Shown: positions 1 through 9,539, counted from the stretch's first letter. The stretch is 64,000 nucleotides of DNA from Pseudopelobacter sp964542535 (GCA_964542535.1 CAZIUE010000002.1:1-64000), one strand, 5' to 3'. Notes: generated by a model not told the origin, from the letters alone. Numbers and translations: made by a program.

Positions 1-565
1 CCAGCTGGGTGCGGCGGGTCATGCTGGTCTTCTTGAAGATGTTGTTGATGTGGGTCTTGACGGTCTGCTCGCTGATGAACAACCGCGAGGCGATCTCCCG
101 GTTGGTGAGCCCCTGGGAGACGTTGATGACAACCTCGCGCTCCTTGTTGCTCAGGTTCCACTGGGCCGGGGATTCCCTGCCGCTTTCGGCGAAGGTGAGC
201 AGGGCCTTGATTTTGCAGTTGTCGATCCAGATCTGCCCCTGGGCAATGGCGTGGAACGCCTTCATCAGCAGGGGAACGTCGGCGTCGGGGGTCATGATGC
301 CGTCAATCTTGCAGGTGACGAGCAGGGACGAGATGGTGTCCTCGCTGAGGCCGTAATCCAGGAGAATCGTTTTCGCGCTCTCCAGGTAGGCCGGTCGCGG
401 CTGCCGTATGGTGTGCACGTCGCTGATGATGAAATCCGCTGTCACTGTCTCTTCCGTGCCGTCGGTCGCCAGTACGGCGACCGTTGCCACGTCGTGCTCC
501 TCGAGTAATTGATCCCTGAGGGCGGTGCCCAGCAGGGTGCTTCCAAGATGAATTGCTATTTTCAT
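1..565 (-). CDS. LuxR/NarL-type transcriptional regulator with degenerate receiver-like domain, 3' end cut by window
   Basis: The reading frame from the ATG at 565 runs to the window edge without a stop, giving 188 residues. Residues about 137-188 are a LuxR-type helix-turn-helix, with the typical LSNKEREV, GLTNREIA and SEQTVKTHINNIFKK blocks, so it binds DNA. Residues 1-125 have the length and shape of a response-regulator receiver (FIISDV around residue 49, a KAFHAIAQGQIWID-like end), but the N-terminal acidic pair and the conserved C-terminal lysine are not visible. It may therefore work without ordinary phosphorylation. No partner kinase lies in the window. The family call is firm for the HTH and moderate for the receiver. 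Confidence 0.8.
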   Translation of the reverse strand, partial: MKIAIHLGSTLLGTALRDQLLEEHDVATVAVLATDGTEETVTADFIISDVHTIRQPRPAYLESAKTILLDYGLSEDTISSLLVTCKIDGIMTPDADVPLLMKAFHAIAQGQIWIDNCKIKALLTFAESGRESPAQWNLSNKEREVVINVSQGLTNREIASRLFISEQTVKTHINNIFKKTSMTRRTQL

Positions 566-663
566 GGTTTTCCCGTGGTAACGCATCCCGACGTTGCCGG
601 CTGGCCGGCGGATGCGTTCCTGTTCATTACTGTCGTTTGTCATGATAATTTGTTTTTAATAAA

Positions 664-721
664 CAACCGCTTTCGGTTCTAGCAGATTTCCCGCCCGATG
701 GCAACCCCGGCGAAGGGGCGG
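664..721 (-). terminator. Possible terminator hairpins downstream of mtaB
   Basis: Read on the minus strand after the mtaB stop, a CCCGCCC/GGGCGGG inverted repeat (690-721) is followed by a short AACCG-AAAG-CGGTT hairpin (665-678) that runs into a T-rich stretch. The stem is only 5 bp, so termination is plausible but weakly supported. The rest of 566-728 shows no gene. Confidence 0.4.
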
Positions 722-728
722 GTCACCT

Positions 729-2012
729 TCACCGCCCGTGACAGAGGGCGCGTCCTTCCCGGATTTCCCTGACGGTCAGGCTCTGTTCCCTGTTGACGTC
801 CCGCGGAGTTCCCGGGTAGTCCGCCTGGATATAGTTCCGCGCCAGCCCCCTGACCATGCCCGTGGCCTGGTCGAACCGCTGCCCCAGCACCAGGAGTTCC
901 TTTCCCGTGAAACGTTCCAGAAACAGCTCCTTCTTGCGGTCGGCGATTTCCCTCAGGCGCGCGGCCCGCTGGCGGATGAGAGGGGGGGGAATATGCCCCG
1001 GCATGGCGGCGGCCCGTGTGCCGGGGCGCAGGGAGTAGGGAAACACGTGCAGGTCGGCCAGGGGGAGTTCTTCCACCAGGGCGAGGCTTGTTTCGAACTC
1101 CTGCTCCGTCTCCCCCGGGAAGCCGGCGATGATGTCGCTGCCGATGAAGCTGTCCGGCATGGCGGCGACGATCCGTTCCAGAAGGGAGCGGACCTGCGCG
1201 CCGTGGTAGGGGCGTCCCATGCGCGCCAGCACCTCGTCGCTGCCGCTCTGCAGCGGAACGTGGAAGTGATGGCAGACCCGCGGGGAGCCGGCGAAGAGCG
1301 CGATCAGCCGGTCGCTGAATTCGTTGGGTTCCAGGGAGCCGATGCGCAGCCGCTCAAGGGTGGTCTCCCCCAGGATGCGCTCCACCAGGTCCGCCAGTGA
1401 TCCGGCCGGGGTACGGTCCAGGCCGTAGACCCCCAGGTGGATGCCGGTCAGGACTACCTCGCGAAAGCCGTGTGCCACCAGCCGTGAGACTCCCTCCACC
1501 ACCTCTTCCTCTGGGACGCTCCTGCTCCTGCCCCGGGCAAGGGGGACGATGCAATAGCTGCAGAAGCTGTCGCAGCCGTTCTGTACCTGCAGGAAGGCCC
1601 GGGTGTGCTCGGCAAAGCTGCTGAGCCGCAGGAAGCCCTCTTCTCCGCTGCCGGCGGCGTCCCCCACCAGGTCCTGGCCCGCATCGGTCAGCAGGCCGGT
1701 ATCCAGCTTTTCCCGGTTGCCCAGCACCACGTCAACCTCGGGCATGCGGGACAGTTCACCGGGCGAGACCTGGGCATAGCAGCCGGTGGCCACGATGCGG
1801 GCGGACGGGTTCAGACGCCGGGCACGGCGGATCAGGCGCCGGGTCTCGGCGTCGCTCCGGGCGGTGACGGTGCAGGAGTTGATTACATAGATATCGGCCG
1901 GTTCGGTGAAGGGGACGATGCGGTAGCCGCACCGGCCGAGTTCTTCGAGCATTGCCGCTGATTCGAACTGGTTGGTCTTGCATCCCAGGGTTGCCATGGC
2001 GACGGTTTTCAT
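729..2012 (-). CDS. mtaB: tRNA (N6-threonylcarbamoyladenosine(37)-C2) methylthiotransferase MtaB
   Basis: Radical-SAM methylthiotransferase that adds a methylthio group to t6A37 of tRNAs decoding ANN codons. The 427-aa protein begins MKTVAMATLGCKTNQFES, the start of the N-terminal UPF0004 domain with its cluster-binding cysteines. A radical-SAM core follows with the CxxxCxxC triplet in NGCDSFCSYCIVPLARGR, then a C-terminal TRAM-like region. The start at 2012 is chosen because this ATG overlaps the stop of the upstream MATE gene (ATGA) and begins exactly at the conserved N-terminus; a longer open frame upstream is a shadow of the MATE gene. Length is normal for MtaB. Confidence 0.93.
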   Translation of the reverse strand: MKTVAMATLGCKTNQFESAAMLEELGRCGYRIVPFTEPADIYVINSCTVTARSDAETRRLIRRARRLNPSARIVATGCYAQVSPGELSRMPEVDVVLGNREKLDTGLLTDAGQDLVGDAAGSGEEGFLRLSSFAEHTRAFLQVQNGCDSFCSYCIVPLARGRSRSVPEEEVVEGVSRLVAHGFREVVLTGIHLGVYGLDRTPAGSLADLVERILGETTLERLRIGSLEPNEFSDRLIALFAGSPRVCHHFHVPLQSGSDEVLARMGRPYHGAQVRSLLERIVAAMPDSFIGSDIIAGFPGETEQEFETSLALVEELPLADLHVFPYSLRPGTRAAAMPGHIPPPLIRQRAARLREIADRKKELFLERFTGKELLVLGQRFDQATGMVRGLARNYIQADYPGTPRDVNREQSLTVREIREGRALCHGR

Positions 2013-3364
2013 ACGGAGGGGAGTTCCTTTTCGAGCTTTTTCAGTATCCAGGTGACGTAGGCCACCACGATCAGGGCCGCGGACCAGGTGATGCCGAAGA
2101 TGCCCCACCAGATGCCGAGGATGCCCCAGCCGCAGGCCGTGGCCAGGATCGGGAAGACGAGGGAGGGGCCGGCTATCTGACGGTACAGGCCGATCCAGAG
2201 GGCGAACAGCGGCTGTTTGATTCCCTGCATGGCGGAAACGCAGATGTAGAGCAGCACGTAGGCCGGCAGGACGAAGGCCTCGATGCGCAGGAAACGGATA
2301 CCGATGGAGATCACCAGGGGATCGTCGCTGAACAGCCGCATCAGCTGACCGGTGAACAGCAGGGCCGCCATGGTCCCCAGGCTGGCCAGAATGAAGCCGT
2401 AGCGCAGGGAAACCCGCAGGACCTCGCGGATGCGATCCGTGCGCAGAGCCCCGAAGTTCTGGGCCGTGAGCGCCAGGGTGGAGGTGTTCAGCCCCATGAT
2501 CGGCAGCAGGGCGATCTGCTCGATTCGGGTGGCGATGCCGTAGGCGGCGACCGCTTCCTTGCCGTACCCTCCCACGAACCAGGTCACGATGAAGATCCCC
2601 AGGCTGATGGTCATCATGTTCAGGGCCGAGGGGAAGCCGTAGCGGGCCAGTTCGCGGTAGCAGCGCCAGAGGGGCCACAGTTCCCGGGGGCGGAAGGTTT
2701 TCATCACCCCGGAGCGGAACAGGCGGGTGAAGAGGAAGATGGTTCCCATGCCGTGGATGACCACGGTGGCGAGGGCGATGCCGGGCAGCCCCAGGGGGGG
2801 GAGACCCAGGCCGCCGTACATGAACCAGGGATCCAGGATCAGGTTGAGGAAAAAACCGGCCATGAGGAAGTTGCGGTAGGTCCAGGTGTTGCCGTGGGCG
2901 TTGAGGATGGCGCTCATGACGAAGTTGAGCATGAAGACGACCGAACCGCAGAAAATGACGTTGATGTAGCTGATTGCCAGGTCCAGATAGGTGCTTCGGG
3001 CGCCCATCAGCCTGAAGATCGGTTCGGCGCCGGCCAGTCCCGCCAGGGAGAGCAGAGCGGCATTGAACAGTCCGAAGGAGAGGGCCTGGGAGACGTAGCG
3101 GCGCGCTTCGGTCCGGTTACCGCGCCCCAGGGCGGTGCCGATCATGGTCGTGGTGCCGGCGGAGAGGCCGCTGCCCATGGCAAGGACGATGAAGAACACC
3201 GGGAAGGAGAGGGACATGGCTGCCAGGGCGGCGGTGGAGAGCCGGCCGCCGTACCAGGTGTCAACCACGTTGAACATGGTGGTGAAGAACATGCCGGTCC
3301 CTGCGGGGATTGCCAGGCGCCTGACCAGGAGCGGGATGGGTGCCGCGGTGAGGTCGTTGGTCAT
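2009..3364 (-). CDS. MATE family efflux transporter
   Basis: A 451-aa integral membrane protein of the multidrug and toxic compound extrusion family, which exports drugs or metabolites in exchange for Na+ or H+. It starts MTNDLTAAPIPLLVRRLAIPA and shows the typical early stretch around GTGMFFTTMFNVVDTWYGG and about twelve hydrophobic segments in two similar halves. Its 3' end overlaps mtaB by 4 nt, so the two are translationally coupled, although no functional link is known. It lies 48 nt downstream of the large AsmA-like gene and may be read with it. The substrate cannot be told from sequence. Confidence 0.9.
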   Translation of the reverse strand: MTNDLTAAPIPLLVRRLAIPAGTGMFFTTMFNVVDTWYGGRLSTAALAAMSLSFPVFFIVLAMGSGLSAGTTTMIGTALGRGNRTEARRYVSQALSFGLFNAALLSLAGLAGAEPIFRLMGARSTYLDLAISYINVIFCGSVVFMLNFVMSAILNAHGNTWTYRNFLMAGFFLNLILDPWFMYGGLGLPPLGLPGIALATVVIHGMGTIFLFTRLFRSGVMKTFRPRELWPLWRCYRELARYGFPSALNMMTISLGIFIVTWFVGGYGKEAVAAYGIATRIEQIALLPIMGLNTSTLALTAQNFGALRTDRIREVLRVSLRYGFILASLGTMAALLFTGQLMRLFSDDPLVISIGIRFLRIEAFVLPAYVLLYICVSAMQGIKQPLFALWIGLYRQIAGPSLVFPILATACGWGILGIWWGIFGITWSAALIVVAYVTWILKKLEKELPSV

Positions 3365-3412
3365 GGTTGTCCGGCCGTGGCGCGCCCGTGGGGCGGAGTG
3401 CTGGAATCCGGG

Positions 3413-6400
3413 TTAGGGAGCGATGGCATTCAGCTCCACCCTGCTTCTGGTCTGGCCGTTCTTCTCCACGTTCCGGTGGATGTTATCCTTCTTGAGGAAG
3501 ATCCGCTCGGTCGCCACCCCCTGACCGACCAGGTAGGACATCACCCGGGATGACCGCTCGCCGGCCAGGGTCTGAAGCTCCTGCTCGCCGACGGTGGTGT
3601 TGGCGACGATCAGCTTCTTCATCTCCTCGTCGGGCAACTCCTTGATCAGGCCGAACATGGTGCGCGGTTTGGGGAACTTCTCCCGGCGGTAGACCTGCTT
3701 CAGGAGGCGGGAATACTCCTCCGGACCCATGGCTGTCGCAGGGGAGGCTGCGCCCTGTTCGCCCGCGCGCTGCCGTCTGGCGAGGGAGAGCGCCTGTTCG
3801 TTGGCGATCTTGCGCTCCAGGAGTTCCCTGCGGTACCCTTCGGCGTCCTTTTCCCGGTCCACGTAGCCCTTAAGTTCCATCTTCAGTGCCGGCCGGTCGG
3901 CCAGGGCCTTGGCCAGCGTGGCCAGCTTCTGCTGTTCGGCCGGTGCCAGGGCGCTGCTTCCCGGCGCGAACTGGATCGTGCTCAGGTCTGTTCCGTCGCC
4001 GAACATGGATGACAGCAGGGCAACGGGAGAGGTGGCGGCCTTGACCATCAGGTTTTTCAGCACCTGGAAGACCAGGCGCCAGATGCTGAACTGGGGATCG
4101 TCCGTGCGGCCGGTGACCGGAACGTCCAGGTGGATCTCCCCCTTGCGGTCCTTGAGCAGGGCCAGTCCCAGCCGCACCGGCAGCTTGGTGGCCTTCTGGC
4201 TCTCCACCCGGTTGCCGAAGGTGAACTGGTCGATGAAGATGCGGTTCTCCGAGCTGAGCTGCTTCTGTTCGATGTGGTACTTCAGGTCCAGGGACAGTTT
4301 GCCCCGCTCCACGCTGTACCCCAGGTAGGTGCCCGAGTAGGGGGTTGCCGGCGAGAGCTCGATGTCCTTGAAGGCAATCTTCAGGTCCACGAACAGGTCG
4401 TCCCGCAGGGGGTTGATGGTGCCGGTGATCAGCAGCGGCGACCGGTTCTCCAGGTTGCCGCGCAGGTCCACGTCGGCGAACCTGGACTCTTCCGAGCTCA
4501 TGCCGCTGATGCGTCCCCCCAGGTTGTGGAAAGTGCTGGAGAAATCCTGGGGGAGGTGGTGGTCGCTGAAGGCGATGGTTCCCTCCTGGATGGTGATCGC
4601 GCCGATGCTGATCTGCCGTTTGGTCCTGGGCGTTGTTGCCGGAGCAGCGGCCGCCGGCGGCGTTTTTCCGGCCGTGGCGTTGGAAGCGGGACCGTCCACC
4701 AGGTTTTGCAGGTTGAGGGTGCCGTCCTTGCGCACGATGACGCGCGAGTAGACGCCGTTGAGGGCGATCTGGCGGATGGAGAGGCTGAACGGCTCCAGCC
4801 TGCCCTGAAACTGATCCAGTTGCAGGCTTTCCCACCTGAGCAGGTCCTGCTCGGCTTCCGCGTCAACGCTGTGGAACGAGCGTATGCCGGCGTTTCCCCG
4901 GAAGCTGCCGGATGGCGTTCCGTTTTTCAGGGAGATATCCAGCCCCAGGGAACCGTCCAGGTAGCCGCTCAGGATGGAAAAGTTCAGGCTGTCCGGGAAA
5001 TAGGGGGCGAAGTCCGTGATCGGCAGGCGGCCGATCCGCACGGTGCCCCGGAAACGGAAGGGGAGCGGCGTCAGGCTGCCCCGAACCTTAAGGGGACTCC
5101 TCCTGCCGTAGGTGGTTGAACAGCGCAGCTGCGCCGGACCGAATTTCGGCCCGGTCAGGTCGGACAGGGAAAGAGAGGTGTTGCGCAGGGTGAAGCGGGG
5201 TGAGCCCTCGCGACCCTTGTCGGTGAAGGCCAGGTTGATTCCGTCGGTCTGGAAGCGCTTCAGGCGGTACGACAACGGCCGGGTCCGGGAGGCGGACGGA
5301 GCTGCTGTCCGTACCGGTTTGCCGGACCGGGGGGGAGCGCCCGGCTGTTTCAGGAGCTTCTGGGGGGAGAGGGTGCCGTCGCTTTCCCGGGTCAGGGAAC
5401 ATGACCCCCGGGAGAGACTGAGGTTGTCCACCTCCAGGCTGTTGCCCTTCTGGTCGTAGGACAGCCCCTCGACGGACAGGAGCGCCAGCTTCAGGCCGTC
5501 ACCCCTGCCGTAGCGGGTGGAGAGATCCTTCAGGGCGGCACTCCCCTTTTCGACCTTCAGCCCCTGGACGGCGTCGTAGGTCAGGTCTGCGGACAGGTCA
5601 ACGACCCCCCTCAGCGGCGCGTTCAGGTAGCTGGCCAGGTAGGGCCAGCCGCTGTTCAGGGTGAATCCCTTCAGGGCCGTGGAACTCTTCAGGGTCAGGG
5701 GCGCGAGGGAGAAATTCCCGGTTGAGTTTCCCGTTGCCCCCTGGTCCGCCAGCAGGGAGAGCCGGTACTCCCCCTTTTGCCCGGGAATGGTGCCGACGTT
5801 TTTCAGGTCGAGGTTGATGTGGGACAGTGCCCCCCGGAACCCCCCGGGGGGGAGGGCGTCGTTGACGTGGATGGCGCCGTTTGCCAGGGAAAAGGAGGAG
5901 ACCAGGAACGAAGAGCCCGGTTTGCGCGCCTGTTTCTCCGTCCGTGCTTCCCGCGTCGCCGGTTTCTCGCCCGATCCGTTGCGGGAAAACAGCTGCTCGT
6001 ACACCCAGGTTCCCTGCCGGTCGCGGCTGAGGAACAGTTCCAGCCCCTGCACCCTGATGCTGGAGAACCGGAACAGGCCGGCGAAAAATTCCAGCCGGCC
6101 GGCCCGGGCTTCCATGGACGGCAGCCTGAGCAGGGGAGCCCCGTTGTTCGTGTCGATAACGGCGTTGTCCAGTCTGGTCAAACCACTTACGATCAATTCC
6201 GGTTTTCTGTTGGCGTACACACGGTAGCTCAGTTCCGTGTCAATGGTCAGTTTGCCTGATTTCAGGCTGGCGGGCGGTTTCTGGGGGGCGTAGGCCACGA
6301 GCCGGGGCAGGTCGAGCCCCTTCAGGTCGATGCGCACCGACGTCTCCATGGATGCGCTGAGCGGCTTCATCCTGCCGGCGAAGCCGAAGGGGGCGCCGTT

Positions 6401-6988
6401 GACCTGGGCCGAGATACGGGGTGCGGTGTACTCTTCCACCAGATAGGGGATGTTGCTGATGAAGGGGATACCGATCTCCAGGTTGCGGACGGTGTGCAGC
6501 CTCCCCCCCGGTACAGCTCTGTCATTGAAGTCGATGGAACCACCCGTGACGGTTATGTTGTTGAGGGAAAAACGGGTATCGCCTTTTTCCTCCGGTTTCT
6601 TCTCCGTCTGGAGACGCTGCTGGATGTCCGAGAAGTTGTAGCTGTTCGGTCCGGTACGGACGATATGCAGGCGGGGTCGTTCGATCCGGATTCGTGACAG
6701 AACCAGGGCGCGCCGGTACAGGGAGGCCGGGCTCAGTGAAGCACGCAGGGCGCCGATGCTGATAAAGTGTCCCCCTCCCCGCTCCTCCATGACGAACCCC
6801 TCCATGCTGACCGACAGGGTCAGGGGGTTGATGGAGACGGATTCAAGGCGGGCGGTCCGGCCGGTGGCCTTCTGGATCGCCTCCACCAGGCGGGATTTTA
6901 CGATTCCCGGCAGGAGGGTGACGCAGAAGAGGAGCAGTGCCGCACAGGCGGCAGCGCAGGCGAGGAGAATTTTTTTTCGATGCGACAT
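3413..6988 (-). CDS. AsmA-like/DUF748 family large envelope protein
   Basis: A 1191-aa protein with one N-terminal signal-anchor (ILLACAAACAALLLFCVTLLPG, about residues 6-27) followed by a very long beta-rich region of repeated amphipathic strands. This is typical of the AsmA/TamB/DUF748 superfamily, whose members span the periplasm and act in outer-membrane lipid homeostasis. The C-terminus (about residues 1030-1190) resembles an OmpA-like peptidoglycan-binding domain: TIQFAPGSSAL, then ELKGYVD and a final SRVELN. The start at 6988 is chosen over an upstream in-frame codon at 7156 because it has a GAGG ribosome site and begins directly before the hydrophobic anchor. The function in this organism is inferred from the family. 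Confidence 0.8.
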   Translation of the reverse strand: MSHRKKILLACAAACAALLLFCVTLLPGIVKSRLVEAIQKATGRTARLESVSINPLTLSVSMEGFVMEERGGGHFISIGALRASLSPASLYRRALVLSRIRIERPRLHIVRTGPNSYNFSDIQQRLQTEKKPEEKGDTRFSLNNITVTGGSIDFNDRAVPGGRLHTVRNLEIGIPFISNIPYLVEEYTAPRISAQVNGAPFGFAGRMKPLSASMETSVRIDLKGLDLPRLVAYAPQKPPASLKSGKLTIDTELSYRVYANRKPELIVSGLTRLDNAVIDTNNGAPLLRLPSMEARAGRLEFFAGLFRFSSIRVQGLELFLSRDRQGTWVYEQLFSRNGSGEKPATREARTEKQARKPGSSFLVSSFSLANGAIHVNDALPPGGFRGALSHINLDLKNVGTIPGQKGEYRLSLLADQGATGNSTGNFSLAPLTLKSSTALKGFTLNSGWPYLASYLNAPLRGVVDLSADLTYDAVQGLKVEKGSAALKDLSTRYGRGDGLKLALLSVEGLSYDQKGNSLEVDNLSLSRGSCSLTRESDGTLSPQKLLKQPGAPPRSGKPVRTAAPSASRTRPLSYRLKRFQTDGINLAFTDKGREGSPRFTLRNTSLSLSDLTGPKFGPAQLRCSTTYGRRSPLKVRGSLTPLPFRFRGTVRIGRLPITDFAPYFPDSLNFSILSGYLDGSLGLDISLKNGTPSGSFRGNAGIRSFHSVDAEAEQDLLRWESLQLDQFQGRLEPFSLSIRQIALNGVYSRVIVRKDGTLNLQNLVDGPASNATAGKTPPAAAAPATTPRTKRQISIGAITIQEGTIAFSDHHLPQDFSSTFHNLGGRISGMSSEESRFADVDLRGNLENRSPLLITGTINPLRDDLFVDLKIAFKDIELSPATPYSGTYLGYSVERGKLSLDLKYHIEQKQLSSENRIFIDQFTFGNRVESQKATKLPVRLGLALLKDRKGEIHLDVPVTGRTDDPQFSIWRLVFQVLKNLMVKAATSPVALLSSMFGDGTDLSTIQFAPGSSALAPAEQQKLATLAKALADRPALKMELKGYVDREKDAEGYRRELLERKIANEQALSLARRQRAGEQGAASPATAMGPEEYSRLLKQVYRREKFPKPRTMFGLIKELPDEEMKKLIVANTTVGEQELQTLAGERSSRVMSYLVGQGVATERIFLKKDNIHRNVEKNGQTRSRVELNAIAP

Positions 6989-7121
6989 GTGAGGACCTCG
7001 CGGAGGGATATAAATGTATTTATATACAACAACCAGGGCGCCGGGCGCATGTTTTTTTCCGAAAACCGCCCCGGGGCATGGGCCGGCGGGAGCAGCTTCC
7101 CGACGCTGGTCGCTGTTTTGG

Positions 7122-7150
7122 TTGAAAAAAAACCCCGGAGCGGCTACATA
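7122..7150 (+). promoter_or_regulatory. Sigma-70-type promoter of cimA
   Basis: TTGAAA (7122-7127) and TACATA (7145-7150) are separated by 17 nt. Transcription would begin near 7157, almost on top of the ATG at 7162, so the downstream GTG at 7207 is the better start for cimA. Confidence 0.6.
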
Positions 7151-7206
7151 TAGCACACACTATGGACAGCTTTCCCGGGCAGCGTGACCCGGGGCATGGA
7201 GGAACC

Positions 7207-8775
7207 GTGGGGCGGGTAAAACTGTACGATACGACGCTGCGCGACGGCACCCAGGCGGAGGATATCTCGCTTCTGCTGGAGGATAAGATCAGGATCGCCC
7301 ATCGGCTGGATGAGCTGGGCATCTCCTACATCGAAGGGGGGTGGCCGGGGAGCAATCCCAAGGACGTGGCCTTTTTCCGGGATATCAGGAAGGAACACCT
7401 GCACCAGGCCCGGGTGGCGGCCTTCGGCTCCACGCGCCGTGCCCGGATGGCGGTGGAGAAGGACAACAACATCAAGACCCTCCTGGCCGCGGAGCCTGAT
7501 GTGATCACCATTTTCGGCAAGACCTGGGATTTCCACGTCCGCGAGGCGCTGCGCATCACCCTGGAAGAGAATCTGGAGCTGATCCACGACTCCCTGGAGT
7601 ACCTGAAGCAGCGTTGCGGGGAAGTGTTCTACGATGCCGAACACTTCTTCGACGGCTACAAGGCCAACCCCGGGTATGCCATCAGGACCCTCCAGGCGGC
7701 TGAACAGGCCGGAGTGGACTGTATCGTCCTGTGCGATACCAACGGCGGGAGTCTGCCTTTCGAGGTGGGACGTATTGTCGCCGAGGTGCGCGCCCGCATC
7801 TCAACCCCCCTGGGAATCCACTCCCACAACGATTCGGAGTGCGCCGTGGCCAATGCTCTGCAGGCGGTGGATCAGGGCGTGTCCCAGGTGCAGGGGACCA
7901 TCAACGGCTTCGGCGAACGCTGCGGCAACGCCAATCTCTGTTCCATTATCCCCTCGCTCAGGCTGAAGATGGGGCGCGAATGCGTCAGCGATGAGCAGCT
8001 CCGCCACCTTCAGGACGTGTCCCGCTACGTCTACGAACTGGCCAACATCCCCCCTGACAAGCGCCAGGCCTTTGTGGGCAGTTCCGCCTTTGCCCACAAG
8101 GGGGGAGTGCATGTCAGCGCCATAGAGCGCAACCCCGAGACCTACGAGCACGTTCGGCCCGAACTGGTGGGCAACCGTACCCGGGTCCTTATCTCCGATC
8201 TGTCCGGACGCTCCAACGTCATGGTCAAGGCCAAGGAGTTCAGCCTGGACCTGGATAGCAGGGATCCGGTGACCCTGGAAATCCTGGAGAACATCAAGGA
8301 AATGGAAAACCGCGGCTACCAGTTCGAGGGAGCCGACGCCTCTTTCGAACTCCTGATGAAGAAAGCCCTGGGAAGTCACCGGAAATTCTTCCAGATCATC
8401 GGCTTCCGCGTACTGGACGAGAAACGTGGCGAGGACCAGTGCCCCACCTCGGAGGCTACCATCAAGGTCAAGGTGGGGGGGAAGGTGGAGCATACCGCCG
8501 CCGAGGGGAGTGGTCCGGTTAATGCGCTGGACAACGCAATCCGCAAGGCCCTGGAAAAGTTCTACCCCAAGCTGAAAGAGGTCAAGCTGCTGGACTACAA
8601 GGTGCGCGTCCTGCCCGCCGGCCAGGGGACCGCTTCGTCCACCCGCGTGCTGATCGAGTCGGGGGACCGCCATAACCGTTGGGGGACGGTGGGAGTGTCG
8701 GACAATATCATCGATGCCTCCTACATCGCCCTGATCGACAGCCTGGACTACAAACTGCACAAGCTGGAGGAGTAG
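7207..8775 (+). CDS. cimA: (R)-citramalate synthase
   Basis: Condenses pyruvate and acetyl-CoA to (R)-citramalate, the first step of the threonine-independent route to 2-oxobutyrate and isoleucine used by Geobacter-type bacteria. The protein (522 aa from GTG 7207) opens with VKLYDTTLRDGTQAED, the catalytic DTTLRDG motif of the DRE-TIM metallolyases. It carries the metal-binding HSHND around residue 205, and has a C-terminal LeuA-type allosteric domain (about residues 390-520) that would bind the feedback inhibitor. The GTG start has GGAGG 4 nt upstream and lies downstream of a CCCGGG/CCCGGG hairpin. An ATG at 7162 would add 15 residues but sits at the predicted transcript start. Confidence 0.92.
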   Translation: MGRVKLYDTTLRDGTQAEDISLLLEDKIRIAHRLDELGISYIEGGWPGSNPKDVAFFRDIRKEHLHQARVAAFGSTRRARMAVEKDNNIKTLLAAEPDVITIFGKTWDFHVREALRITLEENLELIHDSLEYLKQRCGEVFYDAEHFFDGYKANPGYAIRTLQAAEQAGVDCIVLCDTNGGSLPFEVGRIVAEVRARISTPLGIHSHNDSECAVANALQAVDQGVSQVQGTINGFGERCGNANLCSIIPSLRLKMGRECVSDEQLRHLQDVSRYVYELANIPPDKRQAFVGSSAFAHKGGVHVSAIERNPETYEHVRPELVGNRTRVLISDLSGRSNVMVKAKEFSLDLDSRDPVTLEILENIKEMENRGYQFEGADASFELLMKKALGSHRKFFQIIGFRVLDEKRGEDQCPTSEATIKVKVGGKVEHTAAEGSGPVNALDNAIRKALEKFYPKLKEVKLLDYKVRVLPAGQGTASSTRVLIESGDRHNRWGTVGVSDNIIDASYIALIDSLDYKLHKLEE

Positions 8776-8845
8776 TTTCCCGCGGCATACGGTGTTGCCG
8801 GGATGAGTGCATCGGGCCCGTTCGCCCCGGAACAGGGGGGAGTGC

Positions 8846-9403
8846 ATGCTTGTGAAGCGTTGGATGGTGGTCGTGCTTGCGCTTGCGGCCATGGTGCCGG
8901 CACTGATAAAAAGCCGTTTGGGGTCGCGTGGTGCGTCCCGGACGGCTTTTTACGCTGTTGAGCCTGGGAAAATCACCGTTCGTGTCGCGGGAAATGTCAG
9001 GTATCCGGGGGTTTATCAGGTGTCCGCCAATATTATGACGACTGGCGCCATTCTCTTGGCGGAACCTGTCGGGTGTAAAGTAAACCATGTTTTAAATACC
9101 AGCGATTTGTCCCCCCTGGTCAGCGGCAGCATACTGCGCGTCTCGGGAGCCAAGGGTGATTCCGTCGATATTTCAGTTGGATCGATGCCGACGTCGGAGC
9201 GCATCATTCTGGGCCTGCCGCTGGATATCACGACCATGACCGCGGCTGATTTTGATCGGCTTCCCGGCATCGGGCCGGTCCTGGCGGCGCGGATCGTTGC
9301 TTTCCGTCAAATAAATGGCGGAAATTTGCGTCCCGACCAGCTGCGTTTCGTCAAGGGAATCGGTTTGAAGAAATATGCGGTTTTGGAAAAATATTTTAAC
9401 TGA
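8846..9403 (+). CDS. Secreted or membrane-anchored ComEA-like helix-hairpin-helix protein
   Basis: A 185-aa protein with an N-terminal hydrophobic segment (WMVVVLALAAMVPALI). A soluble-ligand-binding beta-grasp-like stretch follows (KITVRVAGNVRYPGVYQV), and the C-terminus has a helix-hairpin-helix pair: TAADFDRLPGIGPVLAARIVAFR, then LRFVKGIGLKKYAVLEKY. ComEA-type proteins bind DNA at the cell surface in transformation; the beta-grasp plus HhH layout fits this, but no other competence gene is nearby. The start at 8846 is preferred because AGGGGGGAG precedes it and it begins just before the hydrophobic segment; an earlier in-frame start at 8807 lacks this. Confidence 0.7.
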   Translation: MLVKRWMVVVLALAAMVPALIKSRLGSRGASRTAFYAVEPGKITVRVAGNVRYPGVYQVSANIMTTGAILLAEPVGCKVNHVLNTSDLSPLVSGSILRVSGAKGDSVDISVGSMPTSERIILGLPLDITTMTAADFDRLPGIGPVLAARIVAFRQINGGNLRPDQLRFVKGIGLKKYAVLEKYFN

Positions 9404-9462
9404 CCGTAATACAGTGGAAAACGGCGTTCGGCGGGGATGATTTCGGTCCAGGTGGCGCCACG

Positions 9463-9478
9463 TGGCACGCTCCTTGAT
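9463..9478 (+). promoter_or_regulatory. Sigma-54-like -24/-12 element upstream of the zinc ribbon gene
   Basis: TGGCACG at 9463-9469 matches the -24 half exactly and TTGAT at 9474-9478 nearly matches the -12 TTGCA. GG and the -12 dinucleotide are separated by 10 nt, but the latter is GA instead of GC. Transcription would start near 9490, 50 nt before the small gene. Confidence 0.5.
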
Positions 9479-9539
9479 AGTAGGTGGATAACTTTCTGAT
9501 TTTATTCCACACATACTAACTCAAAGGGAGGGCCACACT

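Noticed and set aside
1952..3553. 533-aa plus-strand open frame opposite the MATE gene
   Set aside because: Low-complexity Gly/Gln/His/Asp composition typical of the antisense frame of a GC-rich gene; the minus strand encodes a clear MATE transporter.
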